Assembly: GCF_004362245.1 (NCBI RefSeq)
Contig: NZ_SNWM01000005.1
Span: forward strand, 124,001-188,000
Direction of reading: 5' to 3'
DNA: 64,000 bases
Source: Pedobacter duraquae
GTDB lineage: Bacteria > Bacteroidota > Bacteroidia > Sphingobacteriales > Sphingobacteriaceae
A model generated the notes under the pieces. The model was not told where the DNA came from. It ran no database searches and worked only from the letters and a program-made list of their open reading frames with translations. The position numbers and the translations under genes are program-made. Each line of letters begins with the position of its first letter. The stretch's first letter is position 1. Shown one piece after another: positions 16,250 to 25,826 of this stretch.

Positions 16250-17128
16250 ATGAACACTTTAACTATAAACAAAGTCAGCAAATCCTATCAAAAAGGTGTG
16301 ATGGTGTTGAACAACATATCGCTGGATCTCAAGAATGGAATGTTTGGTCTGCTAGGGCCAAATGGAGCGGGGAAATCTTCGCTGATGCGTACCCTGGCGG
16401 GTTTACAGCGACCGGATGAAGGAACAATACTATTTAATGGGAACGATATTGTACTGGATCCACAAATTATCAAAAGGCAGTTGGGCTTTTTGCCGCAGGA
16501 CTTTGGTGTTTATCCAAAGGTTTCAGCTTACGATCTTTTAACACATATTGCTGTGCTCAAAGGATTAACGAATAGCAAATCCAGAAAGGAGCAGGTTATG
16601 GCACTTTTGGAACAAACGAATCTGTATCAGGTAAGAAACAAAGAGGTGCATACTTTCTCTGGAGGAATGCGTCAACGTTTTGGTGTAGCCCAGGCTCTGC
16701 TTGGAAACCCCCAGCTAGTGATAGTTGATGAACCAACTGCGGGACTTGACCCTGAAGAACGTAATCGATTCAACAACCTACTCAGTGAAATCGGCGAAGA
16801 TAAGATTGTAATTCTATCAACACACCTCGTTGAGGATGTAAAGAATCTTTGCACAGATATGGCTATTATGTGTCAAGGAGGCGTCATTGCTCAGGGCAAA
16901 CCAGAAGATTTTATTTGTCAGCTGCGTGGCAAGCTTTGGACACGTATCATCAATAAAGCTGATGCAGAACAGTACGCTGAAAGATTCCAGTTGATATCGT
17001 CGCAATTGATAAGCGGTAAACGGCTGATTCATGTTGTCTCGGATACAAATCCTGGGGAGGGTTTTGAACTTACCGAGCCTACATTAGAAGATGTATATTT
17101 TAACATACTGCAAACCCAAAATTCATGA
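16250..17128 (+). CDS. ABC transporter ATP-binding protein
   Basis: This 292-residue ATPase couples to the ABC-2-type permease/peptidase encoded next. It has Walker A GPNGAGKSS near residue 36, the Q-loop in LGFLPQDFG near 83, the signature FSGGMRQRF near 136, Walker B LVIVDEPTAGLD near 156 and the switch His in STHLVED near 190. The C-terminal 80 residues are the extra domain often seen in multidrug/antibiotic-type ABC-2 ATPases. Its TGA stop overlaps the start of the permease gene (ATGA at 17125-17128), so the two are translationally coupled. Confidence 0.93.
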   Translation: MNTLTINKVSKSYQKGVMVLNNISLDLKNGMFGLLGPNGAGKSSLMRTLAGLQRPDEGTILFNGNDIVLDPQIIKRQLGFLPQDFGVYPKVSAYDLLTHIAVLKGLTNSKSRKEQVMALLEQTNLYQVRNKEVHTFSGGMRQRFGVAQALLGNPQLVIVDEPTAGLDPEERNRFNNLLSEIGEDKIVILSTHLVEDVKNLCTDMAIMCQGGVIAQGKPEDFICQLRGKLWTRIINKADAEQYAERFQLISSQLISGKRLIHVVSDTNPGEGFELTEPTLEDVYFNILQTQNS

Positions 17129-20100
17129 ATGCTTTATTGAAATTTGAACTGAGTAACTATTTTAAAAAACCAGCAATTTATTTGCTGCTGTCAGGTTTAA
17201 TCATTCTGGGATTTTTAATCGGATTCAGGCAGTTGTCTCTAAGTACCGGGCCAGAAATTCATAAGAACAGCCCGTATGCGGTTGCACATATGATTGGATT
17301 TCTAAGTTTGCTGGGCATATTTATTTCCACACTGCTTGCGGCTTTAACGCTTTTTAAAGAAAAGGACACTGGATTCAATCTACTACTGTATGCTACTCCG
17401 TTAACTAAGACAAGCTATCTCTGGAGTCGCTTCAACTCCGTTTTCATCATTAGTTCCATCGCGCTGTTTGTAACAGTTTTGGGTTTTGCATTGGGTCAAC
17501 TGGCAGATCCGGATCGCAGTGTTTATGGACAGTTCAGTTTCTATCTGTACATCCAACCTGTATTGTTGTTGATTCTGCCTAATGCACTGTTGTGTACAGC
17601 CATAGTGTGCAGTGTGGCCTGGCTAACGCAAAATAAGTTAATTGTCTATTTGTCGGGCTTATTCTTGTATATAATTTACATGATACTATTGCTGTATTCT
17701 GGTTCGCCACTAATGGCAGGTGGATTACCACAGTCACCAGACATCATTGCCCTTGCTGCCAGGATCGATCCATTTGGGCTTTCCGCATTCTATCAGCAAA
17801 CCAATCCCTGGACACTCCAGCAAAAAAATAATCAGGCGATCTCTTTTTCTGGTAGTCTGTTTCAGAACAGGATGATGTACCTGGCTTTGGCTTTTGTTCT
17901 ACTCGTTTTTGTTTGGAAGACTTTTCGATTATCTGTGAATAGCAAGCAAAAAAAGGTCGCAGCATCAATAGATGTTGGCCAAGAAACAAAAGGTCGGATC
18001 TACAAACCTGCCAAGGTTTTCGTGAGCGGTTTTAAGTATCAGTTTCAGAGTTTGACAAGCCTGATCAGGCTTGATCTGAATTTCATAGTGCGTGGTATTC
18101 CATTTCTGTTGACTGCAGTCCTTCTGATCTTTTTTATGGGCATGGAGTTTTATGGTACTATAGATCAGGGCATTCGTTTGCCTGAACAATATGCCAGCAC
18201 TGCTTTGATGGTAAATCGCATCATTTATAACCTACCAGGGATGTTGATTTTGGCAGTCTTGTTCTATTCAAATGAATTATATTGGCGTAGTTCGTCAAAC
18301 AGGGTTAACCTTATAGAAGACAGTACGCCAGTGGGAGCTATTGTGCCATTTGCAGCAAAATGGATATCACTATCGTGCCTGATTCTGGTGCTATTGACGT
18401 TAGTGATAGGCGCAGGGATATTTTTTCAGTTTGTTTATCAGTATCTGGAAATTAAGTGGACGGTTTACCTGATGTTGTACTTACTGATTGGGGCGCCAAT
18501 TATGCTCGCTGCGGCGATGATCTTAGTTATTCAGAAACTTGTTAACCATAGATGGTTTGGGCTGGTTGCTGCCTGTATAGTAATTTTCTTATTAGCTACA
18601 TCAATTGGAAAATCCATTGGTCTCACGCATCCGCTACTCAGATTTATCGGAGCATATACTGGGAAATATAGTGAAATGAATGGTTGGGATGCTTACCTGC
18701 CTGCATTTTTCTGGAGATTATGTTTTGGTTGCAGCTTTACGCTCTTGCTGGTTATTCTTCTTTTGAAGTTTAAGTTAATGAAACACCCATCGGTTCGTAT
18801 TTTATTGATATTATTAACAAGTTTTACGTTGCTGTCTGGAAGTTATATTCAACAACATTTAAGAAGGCAAAATGTGACGGATCTGCTAGATAAGCAACAG
18901 GAATATGAAGTACTGTTCCGCAAATTTGCAGACCTTCCACAACCTACGGTTACAGCGATCAAAACAAAGGTAGAGCTATATCCGGATAGAAATGCTTACC
19001 ATGTAGTTGGCATATACACATTATCGAATGCTACTCAAAAACCGATAGACAGCATTCTGTTGACATTTGATGAGGCTATTACTATGGAACAGGCTCGTTA
19101 CATCTCTCCAAAAGAGCAGATTGCTATTCATCATAAAGCTGGGTTTATACATTTAAAGAAACCACTTCGGCCGGGTGATCAGGCATCGTTCCAGTTTTCT
19201 TTCGCTTACAACTGGGATGGTTTTAATGGTCATGAGGCTTTCAATGCTATAGTAAATAATGGGAGTTTTGTACGGCTAAGCAATTACTTTCCGCGATTTG
19301 GTTACCAGTCAGGTCTGGAAATAGATAACCTCCAGGAAAGAAGAAAAAGACATCTTGGCAGCCCGACACCTTTAAAAATGCTGGAAGCACCTAGAGCTTA
19401 CGCTGACGATTTTATTCGTTTAGATATGACTATTGGGGTAAACCATGGGCAAACGGCAGTGGGCGTTGGAGCGTTGATTGGTCAATGGAAAAAAGGTGGG
19501 CGCAACTACTACCGTTATCAGACACCTGAACCAATACCTTTCAGGTTCGGGTTGGCGGCAGCCAACTATCATATAACCTGTCGGGCATATAAAGGTAAAT
19601 CTATCGAGGTTTATTATGATCCTGAACATTTTGAAAACGTATTCCACCTGATTGAAAATGCTGTCAGAACGTTAGATTACTGCCAAAAAAATTTTTCGCC
19701 TTATCCGTTTAAGACAATCCGTTTTGTAGAAGTTTCTTCATTTACTGAAGGGTTTGCAGGGACTGCATACCCCGCAACAATCTTTATGACTGAAAATATG
19801 ATTTTCCATACCAACCTGAAAGGTGATAAAGGCCAGGATGTAATCAACGAACTTGCGGGGCATGAGCTGTCACATCAATGGTGGGGCGCTGGCCAGCTAG
19901 TTCCTGATGATCGTGAAGGCTCAAAATTACTAACAGAGACATTGGCCATGTACACAGAGCTCATGTTGGTAAAGCATAGTATTGGAGACAAACGGGTATT
20001 GGAAAATGTCGCTATGCATCGTGGAATTTATCTTAATGAAAGAGGCTTTTCAAAAGAAACTCCCCTTTATAAAGTAAGACCTGAGGACATTCATCTGCAT

Positions 20101-20307
20101 TATTCTAAAGGACTTGTTGTAATGTATCAGCTCACAAAGCTGGTTGGAGAAAAAAATGTAAATCAGGCCTTGCGGGAAGTACTCCGGAAGCATGCTTATC
20201 CAAACTCCCGACCAATATCGACCGACTTGATTGAGGAATTATATATGGTAAGTAAGCCAGCGATGCATAAGCAGATTGATCATTTGTTTAAGCAAACAGG
20301 ACTATAA
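17125..20307 (+). CDS. ABC-2-type permease fused to an M1-type metallopeptidase domain
   Basis: This 1060-residue fusion carries about twelve transmembrane helices in two blocks (about residues 15-290 and 320-580) and then a large extracytoplasmic domain of the M1/gluzincin type. The zinc site is visible: HELSH at residues 913-917 in GHELSHQWWGAG, and a probable third ligand Glu938 in LLTETLAMYTE. Two points differ from classic M1 aminopeptidases: 20 residues instead of 18 separate HExxH from the Glu, and the GxMEN substrate-binding motif is missing (the region reads TEGFAGTAYPATIFMTEN). It may thus be an endopeptidase or a binding module. It is coupled to the ABC ATPase by a 4-base overlap, so export and cleavage of a peptide or processing at the membrane is a fair guess. 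Confidence 0.9.
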   Translation: MNALLKFELSNYFKKPAIYLLLSGLIILGFLIGFRQLSLSTGPEIHKNSPYAVAHMIGFLSLLGIFISTLLAALTLFKEKDTGFNLLLYATPLTKTSYLWSRFNSVFIISSIALFVTVLGFALGQLADPDRSVYGQFSFYLYIQPVLLLILPNALLCTAIVCSVAWLTQNKLIVYLSGLFLYIIYMILLLYSGSPLMAGGLPQSPDIIALAARIDPFGLSAFYQQTNPWTLQQKNNQAISFSGSLFQNRMMYLALAFVLLVFVWKTFRLSVNSKQKKVAASIDVGQETKGRIYKPAKVFVSGFKYQFQSLTSLIRLDLNFIVRGIPFLLTAVLLIFFMGMEFYGTIDQGIRLPEQYASTALMVNRIIYNLPGMLILAVLFYSNELYWRSSSNRVNLIEDSTPVGAIVPFAAKWISLSCLILVLLTLVIGAGIFFQFVYQYLEIKWTVYLMLYLLIGAPIMLAAAMILVIQKLVNHRWFGLVAACIVIFLLATSIGKSIGLTHPLLRFIGAYTGKYSEMNGWDAYLPAFFWRLCFGCSFTLLLVILLLKFKLMKHPSVRILLILLTSFTLLSGSYIQQHLRRQNVTDLLDKQQEYEVLFRKFADLPQPTVTAIKTKVELYPDRNAYHVVGIYTLSNATQKPIDSILLTFDEAITMEQARYISPKEQIAIHHKAGFIHLKKPLRPGDQASFQFSFAYNWDGFNGHEAFNAIVNNGSFVRLSNYFPRFGYQSGLEIDNLQERRKRHLGSPTPLKMLEAPRAYADDFIRLDMTIGVNHGQTAVGVGALIGQWKKGGRNYYRYQTPEPIPFRFGLAAANYHITCRAYKGKSIEVYYDPEHFENVFHLIENAVRTLDYCQKNFSPYPFKTIRFVEVSSFTEGFAGTAYPATIFMTENMIFHTNLKGDKGQDVINELAGHELSHQWWGAGQLVPDDREGSKLLTETLAMYTELMLVKHSIGDKRVLENVAMHRGIYLNERGFSKETPLYKVRPEDIHLHYSKGLVVMYQLTKLVGEKNVNQALREVLRKHAYPNSRPISTDLIEELYMVSKPAMHKQIDHLFKQTGL

Positions 20308-20364
20308 CCATGCTTTTTAATACATGGCTAACGAGCACGTTATGTTTTGAGGTAAATTTCCTGT

Positions 20365-21111
20365 TCAATTAGATTCCAGATTGTCATATAATACATATGG
20401 CGTCTCGAAAAAATAGTATACTGTGTGGATGGGCTGGGGCTTTGGTCCGTCCACATGTATTGAAATAATCCAGGCTTCACGATCCTGGATTGTTTTCCTT
20501 TCTACAGTATACAACAGATTTCGCTTGTGGTAATCAAGCTCTTGCCTGATCTCAGGTTGCTTAGTGTTGACGAGGTAGTATTTAACGGCATCATGAATCA
20601 CACCTTTTGCATAGTCGCTGGTTTGATCGTCATAATAGTAATAATTGATTCTGGGCATCCCGGCCTTTAATGCCTGACTAAGCTTTCCGGGCTTTATCAG
20701 CTCATAGTTAGTCGCAAAAATAGCTTTTACCGGATATTCAGGATCTCCCGCGGGACGATAAGTCCCGGCTTTCCAGTACACGCGAATGCTATCGCCCCGT
20801 TGTAATTTGAAGTTCTTCGAGCTTTCGTTAATATAGGTTGCAGTATCGCTTCCATGAGCTACAATGAGCAGTTCGTTATCACCATTCGCATCGAGGTCTA
20901 CATAAACCCCAGGATCTGTATGGACGGGCCCACTATAGTTGTATGGCTGGTCGGCATCCTTTGATGGAATAGTTGCTGTTTTTGCCGTGTCTACAGTTTT
21001 AATTGTGGTATCCACTAACTGCGTTTTTGGCGATTTTTTCGGTTCACCAGTGCAACCAGCAATACATCCCGTTACTATAATGAAAACCACTTGCTTAATT
21101 GTTTTGTACAT
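20365..21111 (-). CDS. Lipoprotein of unknown function
   Basis: I do not recognise the family. The 248-residue protein has a lipoprotein signal peptide (VTGCIAGC; the second Cys, near residue 20, is the probable lipidation site) and then a Thr/Lys-rich linker. The mature part contains VDLDANGDNELLIVAHG, which resembles a calcium-binding or FG-GAP-like turn, and a later Tyr-rich stretch (INYYYYDDQTSDY). It is a single gene, convergent with the M1 fusion gene and divergent from the DUF4932 gene. Codon use looks like its neighbours, with no sign of recent transfer. Confidence 0.75.
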   Translation of the reverse strand: MYKTIKQVVFIIVTGCIAGCTGEPKKSPKTQLVDTTIKTVDTAKTATIPSKDADQPYNYSGPVHTDPGVYVDLDANGDNELLIVAHGSDTATYINESSKNFKLQRGDSIRVYWKAGTYRPAGDPEYPVKAIFATNYELIKPGKLSQALKAGMPRINYYYYDDQTSDYAKGVIHDAVKYYLVNTKQPEIRQELDYHKRNLLYTVERKTIQDREAWIISIHVDGPKPQPIHTVYYFFETPYVLYDNLESN

Positions 21112-21230
21112 GGAGCATCGTTTAAAATTGGTTCTTGTTATACCAGGAGCAATTTAGGTGCCCAAATATTTTTATAAACCTGCAACAATCGGTGGGTAAT
21201 AGAGTCTGATAAGTATGTAATTCACCATTT

Positions 21231-22646
21231 ATGCTCAAACTTAAACTAACCTCGATCCTTCTTTTTCTTTCTGTGCTCAGCTTTGGTCAATTTAAAGCTG
21301 ATGTGAGTGTTGATCCGCGTGTGGAGTTACTCAGCATCACATTCAGGCTTGCAGGCAACAAAGAATATAATGACAACTACGCTAAAAGTTATGTTTCTGA
21401 TATACATAGCTGGTTTGATCCATTTAAGGCTGATCCGCTAATTGAATTTGCGACAAAAATAAGACAGGAAAGAGGTGTAAGCTATGATGCCGTAATGTCT
21501 ATGGCAGTGAATCTTAAATTTAATGGTGCGCAGTTTTCTTTATTGAAAGCGTCTGAAAATACGCTGGAGAAGCGTTGGACTAGTGCTGATGCAAATGAAT
21601 TTGTAACCCTGCTGAATGCCTTTTATGTAAAGACAAATGCCAAAGCATTTTTATTGGCTCATCAGGATATGTATGCAGATGCTGTTGGAAGGATGCAAGA
21701 GGCGTTCAGAGACTTTGACCAGAGTTGGTATGCGAAATATTATGGTACAAAACCTACAGAAGCATATAAAATTGTCATCGGCATGGGCAATGGAGGTGGA
21801 AATTATGGTCCAAGTGTTAGCCCGCAAAATGAGCAGAAAATTGTATATGCAATTATGGGTTGCTGGAGATTTGACGACAACGGAAAACCCCTGTTTGAGA
21901 CCGGGCGATATTTGCCAACACTAATTCATGAGTTTAACCATTCCTTTGTGAATCGTCTACTTACTGTAGGAAATCATGAGCAAAAACTGGAAGATAGCGC
22001 CAGAAAGATATACGCGGCAGAAGCGGACAACATGAAAGATCAGGCCTATGCGGAGTGGAGGACAATGGTTAATGAATCTATTGTTCGCGCTTCAGTGGTC
22101 AGGTATATGATAGCACATCAGGCCGCAAAAGCTGATATCGACAGAGAGGTGCAGGAGCAGGTAAACAGAGGTTTTTTATGGACCCCTGGATTAGTAGATT
22201 TATTGGGGGTTTATGAGCAGAATAGAAAAAAATACCCTGACTTCGTTTCTTTTTATCCGCAGATTATCTCACTCTTCAACAAAACAGCAACAAATATTGA
22301 TGGGATGAAAAGCGAATATGTTGCTAAACAACCCAAAGTTAAAAGCTTAGCTCCTTTTCAGAATGGAGCGCAAAATGTTGATCCATCTATTAAAGAATTG
22401 GTCATTACATTCGATAAACCTCTACTTGGTAAAGGACATTCTTTTAATGCTGGATCGCTTGGTGGGAATGCTGTTCCGATTAAAAAATTGATCGGTTACG
22501 AACAGGAAAACCAAACTTACAAGCTGGGCATTGAGTTGAAGCCGAACACCGAATATGAGTTTATTGTAACAGGTCTGTCGTTTAAATCTGTAGAAGGCAT
22601 TCCTTTACAGGATTACACAATCAAGTTTAGAACAGCAGCTCAATAA
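21231..22646 (+). CDS. DUF4932 zincin-like secreted protein with C-terminal Ig-like domain
   Basis: This 471-residue protein has a signal peptide (residues about 1-19, ending SFG). The middle part belongs to the DUF4932 type: the motif LIHEFNHSF near residue 233 matches HExxH and indicates a zinc metallopeptidase fold, and NESIVRASVVRYM downstream offers a candidate Glu ligand near 282. The last 105 residues form a bacterial Ig-like domain (DPSIKELVITFDKPL, then LKPNTEYEFIVTGLSF). An uncharacterised periplasmic or secreted peptidase is likely. It is monocistronic and its stop is 3 bases from the convergent gene at 22650. Confidence 0.82.
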   Translation: MLKLKLTSILLFLSVLSFGQFKADVSVDPRVELLSITFRLAGNKEYNDNYAKSYVSDIHSWFDPFKADPLIEFATKIRQERGVSYDAVMSMAVNLKFNGAQFSLLKASENTLEKRWTSADANEFVTLLNAFYVKTNAKAFLLAHQDMYADAVGRMQEAFRDFDQSWYAKYYGTKPTEAYKIVIGMGNGGGNYGPSVSPQNEQKIVYAIMGCWRFDDNGKPLFETGRYLPTLIHEFNHSFVNRLLTVGNHEQKLEDSARKIYAAEADNMKDQAYAEWRTMVNESIVRASVVRYMIAHQAAKADIDREVQEQVNRGFLWTPGLVDLLGVYEQNRKKYPDFVSFYPQIISLFNKTATNIDGMKSEYVAKQPKVKSLAPFQNGAQNVDPSIKELVITFDKPLLGKGHSFNAGSLGGNAVPIKKLIGYEQENQTYKLGIELKPNTEYEFIVTGLSFKSVEGIPLQDYTIKFRTAAQ

Positions 22647-22649
22647 GAT

Positions 22650-23600
22650 TTACATCCCCAGAACAATGCCGAATAGCTGCATACTGGCTTCCAGTTCAGC
22701 TTTTCCGAAATCAATAATTTTAGGGGTTTTGTGGATAGCCATTTCTGCAGGGGTAACAGTTCTCTTTTTGACGCTGGTAAATTGGTATAATACCTTCAGT
22801 TTAGATTCTTTTTCATACTGAATCAGAATCTTCATGATACCAGCTTTTTCTTCAACATATAGCGGGTGGACGAAATTTACTGCAACAGGCATCTGTTTAG
22901 ATGCCCAGACCTCGAGTTTGTAGATCTTTCCACTCGTGCCAGGCACAGCATTGATGCTTTCGGCTTTCTTAGGCTCGTCTTTACGGGTGTACACACTTTT
23001 GGTGCACAGGTAGCCGTCGATCAGTTCTGTCTCTTTACTGGTGGTGATGTTATAGGCTGTACTGCTGACATCAGTTGAGGCCATCTTCTTTAGATTGTCT
23101 CCAGTATAGCTGATTGTAGCTTCTTTAGCGCTATTTTGTGACTTCAAATACATCAATCCTTCCTTCTTCCTGTCGTTTACATAATTTTCGCCATGATAAG
23201 TTAGCGCATCAAATTTAGCGGTCGCCTGGTCATCTTTTACATAGATGACAGAACGCAGCGGCAGCATAACTACAGCCAGATTAAGCATGCCATTTTTCTG
23301 TCCTTCGGCTTCCATCTCCGCACGTTCTGCAGGTGACAACTGCTGGGCGATTTTTTTCATCTGCTCCTGGATCTTCCCTTTTGATGGATCCACTTTTTGG
23401 AACATTTCGCCCAATTTGCTACCTGGGGTCGTAATACTTACTTGGATTTCTCCTTCTTTAAAGTCACTTTTTTCAGCGGTAACGCTACTGCCTGAATCCA
23501 CAGCGGTATCGGATGCTTTATCTTTTGTTTGCTTTGGCTGGCATGAAAATAATAGGGAAGCGATGCTAAAGGCAAAGAGGATTGAGAACGTGTTTTTCAT
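22650..23600 (-). CDS. DUF4412-like lipoprotein
   Basis: This 316-residue lipoprotein has a lipobox LLFSC near residue 20, then a charged, low-complexity linker. The mature part alternates strands with KEGEIQVSITTPG, LRSVIYVKDDQATA and KLEVWASKQMPVAVNF, a layout that resembles DUF4412-type LolA-like beta proteins that report on protein modification or lipid binding. The match is from memory and weak. Function is unknown. It stands alone, convergent with the DUF4932 gene and divergent from the adaptor gene at 23817. Confidence 0.7.
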   Translation of the reverse strand: MKNTFSILFAFSIASLLFSCQPKQTKDKASDTAVDSGSSVTAEKSDFKEGEIQVSITTPGSKLGEMFQKVDPSKGKIQEQMKKIAQQLSPAERAEMEAEGQKNGMLNLAVVMLPLRSVIYVKDDQATAKFDALTYHGENYVNDRKKEGLMYLKSQNSAKEATISYTGDNLKKMASTDVSSTAYNITTSKETELIDGYLCTKSVYTRKDEPKKAESINAVPGTSGKIYKLEVWASKQMPVAVNFVHPLYVEEKAGIMKILIQYEKESKLKVLYQFTSVKKRTVTPAEMAIHKTPKIIDFGKAELEASMQLFGIVLGM

Positions 23601-23816
23601 AAGCGGTTTTAGGAATATAACAAACAGAGATTTAAATGGTTGGCACTATTCTCAAATTCTCTTAATCAAAGGTGTTCGATGCTGTACAAAGACTGTTCGA
23701 TTATGAACACGATATTATTTGTTTGTTTTTTAAATCCCTGAAAATCAATTCTGTAAAGCTGTTTTGGTACATTGGCATGTGCTTGGTATCCATGCTGGCA
23801 TAACGATTTGATTACA

Positions 23817-25061
23817 ATGGATAAGAAAATAGAAAAAAAGAGATTTAGCAAAAAAACGATTATCATCGGTATTGGAGCTTTGTTACTGATTGCCTTAGTT
23901 GGTTATGGCTATTCACTCTCTTTAAATAAGGTATATAGTGTAGACGCAGAAAAAGTGACCGTTAGCAAAGTTCAATACGGAGATTTTGAAGATGTAGTTC
24001 TTTTAAATGCAAGTGTTGTCCCGCTAACCTCTGTTATTGTGAGTTCGCCTGAAGGGGGAACAGTAGGGGAGATCTTTACAGAAAATGGCGCATCAGTAAC
24101 TAAAGGAACACCTTTATTGCGTATCTCCAACCCAAATGCCTTATCTAACTATACCAGCAGTGAAACCAGTATCACAGAACAGATCAATCAATTGAGAAAA
24201 GTTAGACTGGATCTTGAACAGAACCAACGTGTAATGACACAGGATATGATGGTTATCGATAACAGCTATAGGACAGCGGCAAGAAAATTTAGAATAGACA
24301 GTGCGTTATATGCTAAACAGGTAATTACCAAAGAAGAGTTTAATGCATCCACACAGGATTATCAGTATTTTACAGGCAGAAAGGCTATTCTAAAGCAAGC
24401 CATCAAGCAAGAAAATCAAAGTCGGGAGATGCAGTTGAAACAGATTGACCAATCCGTGAGCAGGATGAATGAGAGTCTCGAGACCATCCGTCAAAACATC
24501 GAAAATATGACAATTAAAGCACCGGTGGCGGGCCGCCTATCATCTTATGATCCTGTAATTGGTAAATCTTACAATCCAAATGAAATGTTAGGTAAAATTG
24601 ATGTGATGCAAGGTTATAAACTCCAGGCGGGTGTAGACGAATACTATGTAAACCGGGTTAAAGAAGGGCAAAAGGCTAATTGCGAGTTTAACGGTAAATC
24701 CTATTCGTTAATTGTGAGAAAGGTGATACCAGAGGTTACCTCCGGTCAGTTTCAGATTGAACTGGTATTTGAAGGTGTAACGCCCGCTGATTTAAGAAGA
24801 GGCTTATCTTTACAGGTTAAGCTTACCCTGTCTGATAACAGTAAATCCCTGTTACTCTCTCAAGGGCAGTTTTTCCAAAGTACAGGTGGCTCATGGGTAT
24901 TCCTGTTAAAAGACGGAAAAGCAACGAAAAGAAATGTTAAAATTGGACGTAAGAACTACCTGTATTATGAGGTGCTTGAAGGACTTCAGAAAGGTGATGA
25001 GGTAATCACTTCATCTTACGATCAGTATAATCAATATGATATTATTCAAGTAAATAAATAA
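23817..25061 (+). CDS. Efflux periplasmic adaptor (HlyD/MacA-like membrane fusion protein)
   Basis: This protein links an inner-membrane ABC transporter to an outer-membrane channel. The frame is open from a TTG at 23772, but the ATG at 23817 (giving 414 residues) places the basic residues KKIEKKRFSKK directly before the single membrane helix (about residues 14-33) and is the better start. Then come a half biotinyl-lipoyl domain (SSPEGGTVGEIF near 77), a long coiled coil (about 115-230, Gln-rich), the second lipoyl half (TIKAPVAGRLSSY near 235) and beta-barrel domains. It opens the ABC array up to 33682. No TolC-like gene is in the array, so the outer-membrane partner must be encoded elsewhere. 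Confidence 0.9.
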   Translation: MDKKIEKKRFSKKTIIIGIGALLLIALVGYGYSLSLNKVYSVDAEKVTVSKVQYGDFEDVVLLNASVVPLTSVIVSSPEGGTVGEIFTENGASVTKGTPLLRISNPNALSNYTSSETSITEQINQLRKVRLDLEQNQRVMTQDMMVIDNSYRTAARKFRIDSALYAKQVITKEEFNASTQDYQYFTGRKAILKQAIKQENQSREMQLKQIDQSVSRMNESLETIRQNIENMTIKAPVAGRLSSYDPVIGKSYNPNEMLGKIDVMQGYKLQAGVDEYYVNRVKEGQKANCEFNGKSYSLIVRKVIPEVTSGQFQIELVFEGVTPADLRRGLSLQVKLTLSDNSKSLLLSQGQFFQSTGGSWVFLLKDGKATKRNVKIGRKNYLYYEVLEGLQKGDEVITSSYDQYNQYDIIQVNK

Positions 25062-25126
25062 GCATGATTTCCTGATCGTTATGCTGATCAGTCCGTCAAA
25101 CTATAAAAATTAAAATCTGAATTGCG

Positions 25127-25825
25127 ATGATAAGAATTGAAAATCTGGAAAAAGTTTACAAAACCGAAGACATAGAAACTACGGCTTTGAATGGAATTAA
25201 TCTGCATGTAAAGGCTGGTGAGTTTGTCTCTATTATGGGCCCCTCTGGTTGTGGTAAATCGACCTTGTTAAATGTTATGGGCCTCTTGGATAAGCCCGAG
25301 AGTGGAAGCTACCAGTTTTTGGATACTGAGTTGCTGAAGTTGAATGATAAAGAACGGTCCAACTTCAGGAAAAAACATATGGGCTTTGTATTTCAGAATT
25401 TTAACCTTATTGATGAGCTTACTGTATTCGAAAACATTGAGCTGCCGCTGATCTACAATAAGGTGCCTTCGGCAGAACGGAAGGTACTGGTTGATGAGAT
25501 GATTGACCGAATGAATATCCATAACCGTAGCGGGCACTTTCCTCAACAGTTATCAGGAGGCCAGCAGCAGCGTGTGGCGGTGGCCCGCGCTTTGGTAACG
25601 AAGCCAAAATTGGTGCTTGCCGATGAGCCTACAGGTAACCTGGACAGTTCGCACGGGAATGAAGTGATGGAGCTGCTTTGCGAGTTAAATGAGCAGGGAA
25701 CCACTATTGTAATGGTTACGCACTCCTCGCATGATGCCAGTTTCTCTAACCGCATCATCAACCTGAAAGACGGTTGTGTGATCTCGGAAAAAATAAATAA
25801 AAGCAGGACCGAAGAGCTTATATAA
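25127..25825 (+). CDS. ABC ATPase, MacB/LolD type (array ATPase 1)
   Basis: This 232-residue ATPase powers the FtsX-type permeases downstream. All motifs are canonical: Walker A GPSGCGKST at residues 38-46, Q-loop VFQNFNLI near 90, signature LSGGQQQRV near 141, Walker B LVLADEPTGNLDS near 161 including the D-loop Asp, and switch His in VTHSSHD near 197. The family includes MacB-, LolD- and FtsE-type ATPases that drive mechanotransmission instead of classic substrate transport through the membrane. The first permease starts 1 base after its stop. Confidence 0.94.
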   Translation: MIRIENLEKVYKTEDIETTALNGINLHVKAGEFVSIMGPSGCGKSTLLNVMGLLDKPESGSYQFLDTELLKLNDKERSNFRKKHMGFVFQNFNLIDELTVFENIELPLIYNKVPSAERKVLVDEMIDRMNIHNRSGHFPQQLSGGQQQRVAVARALVTKPKLVLADEPTGNLDSSHGNEVMELLCELNEQGTTIVMVTHSSHDASFSNRIINLKDGCVISEKINKSRTEELI

Positions 25826-25826
25826 G

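Noticed and set aside
20308..20327. Small hairpin CCATG/CATGG after the M1 fusion gene
   Set aside because: Five-base stem with no T run; too weak for a terminator.
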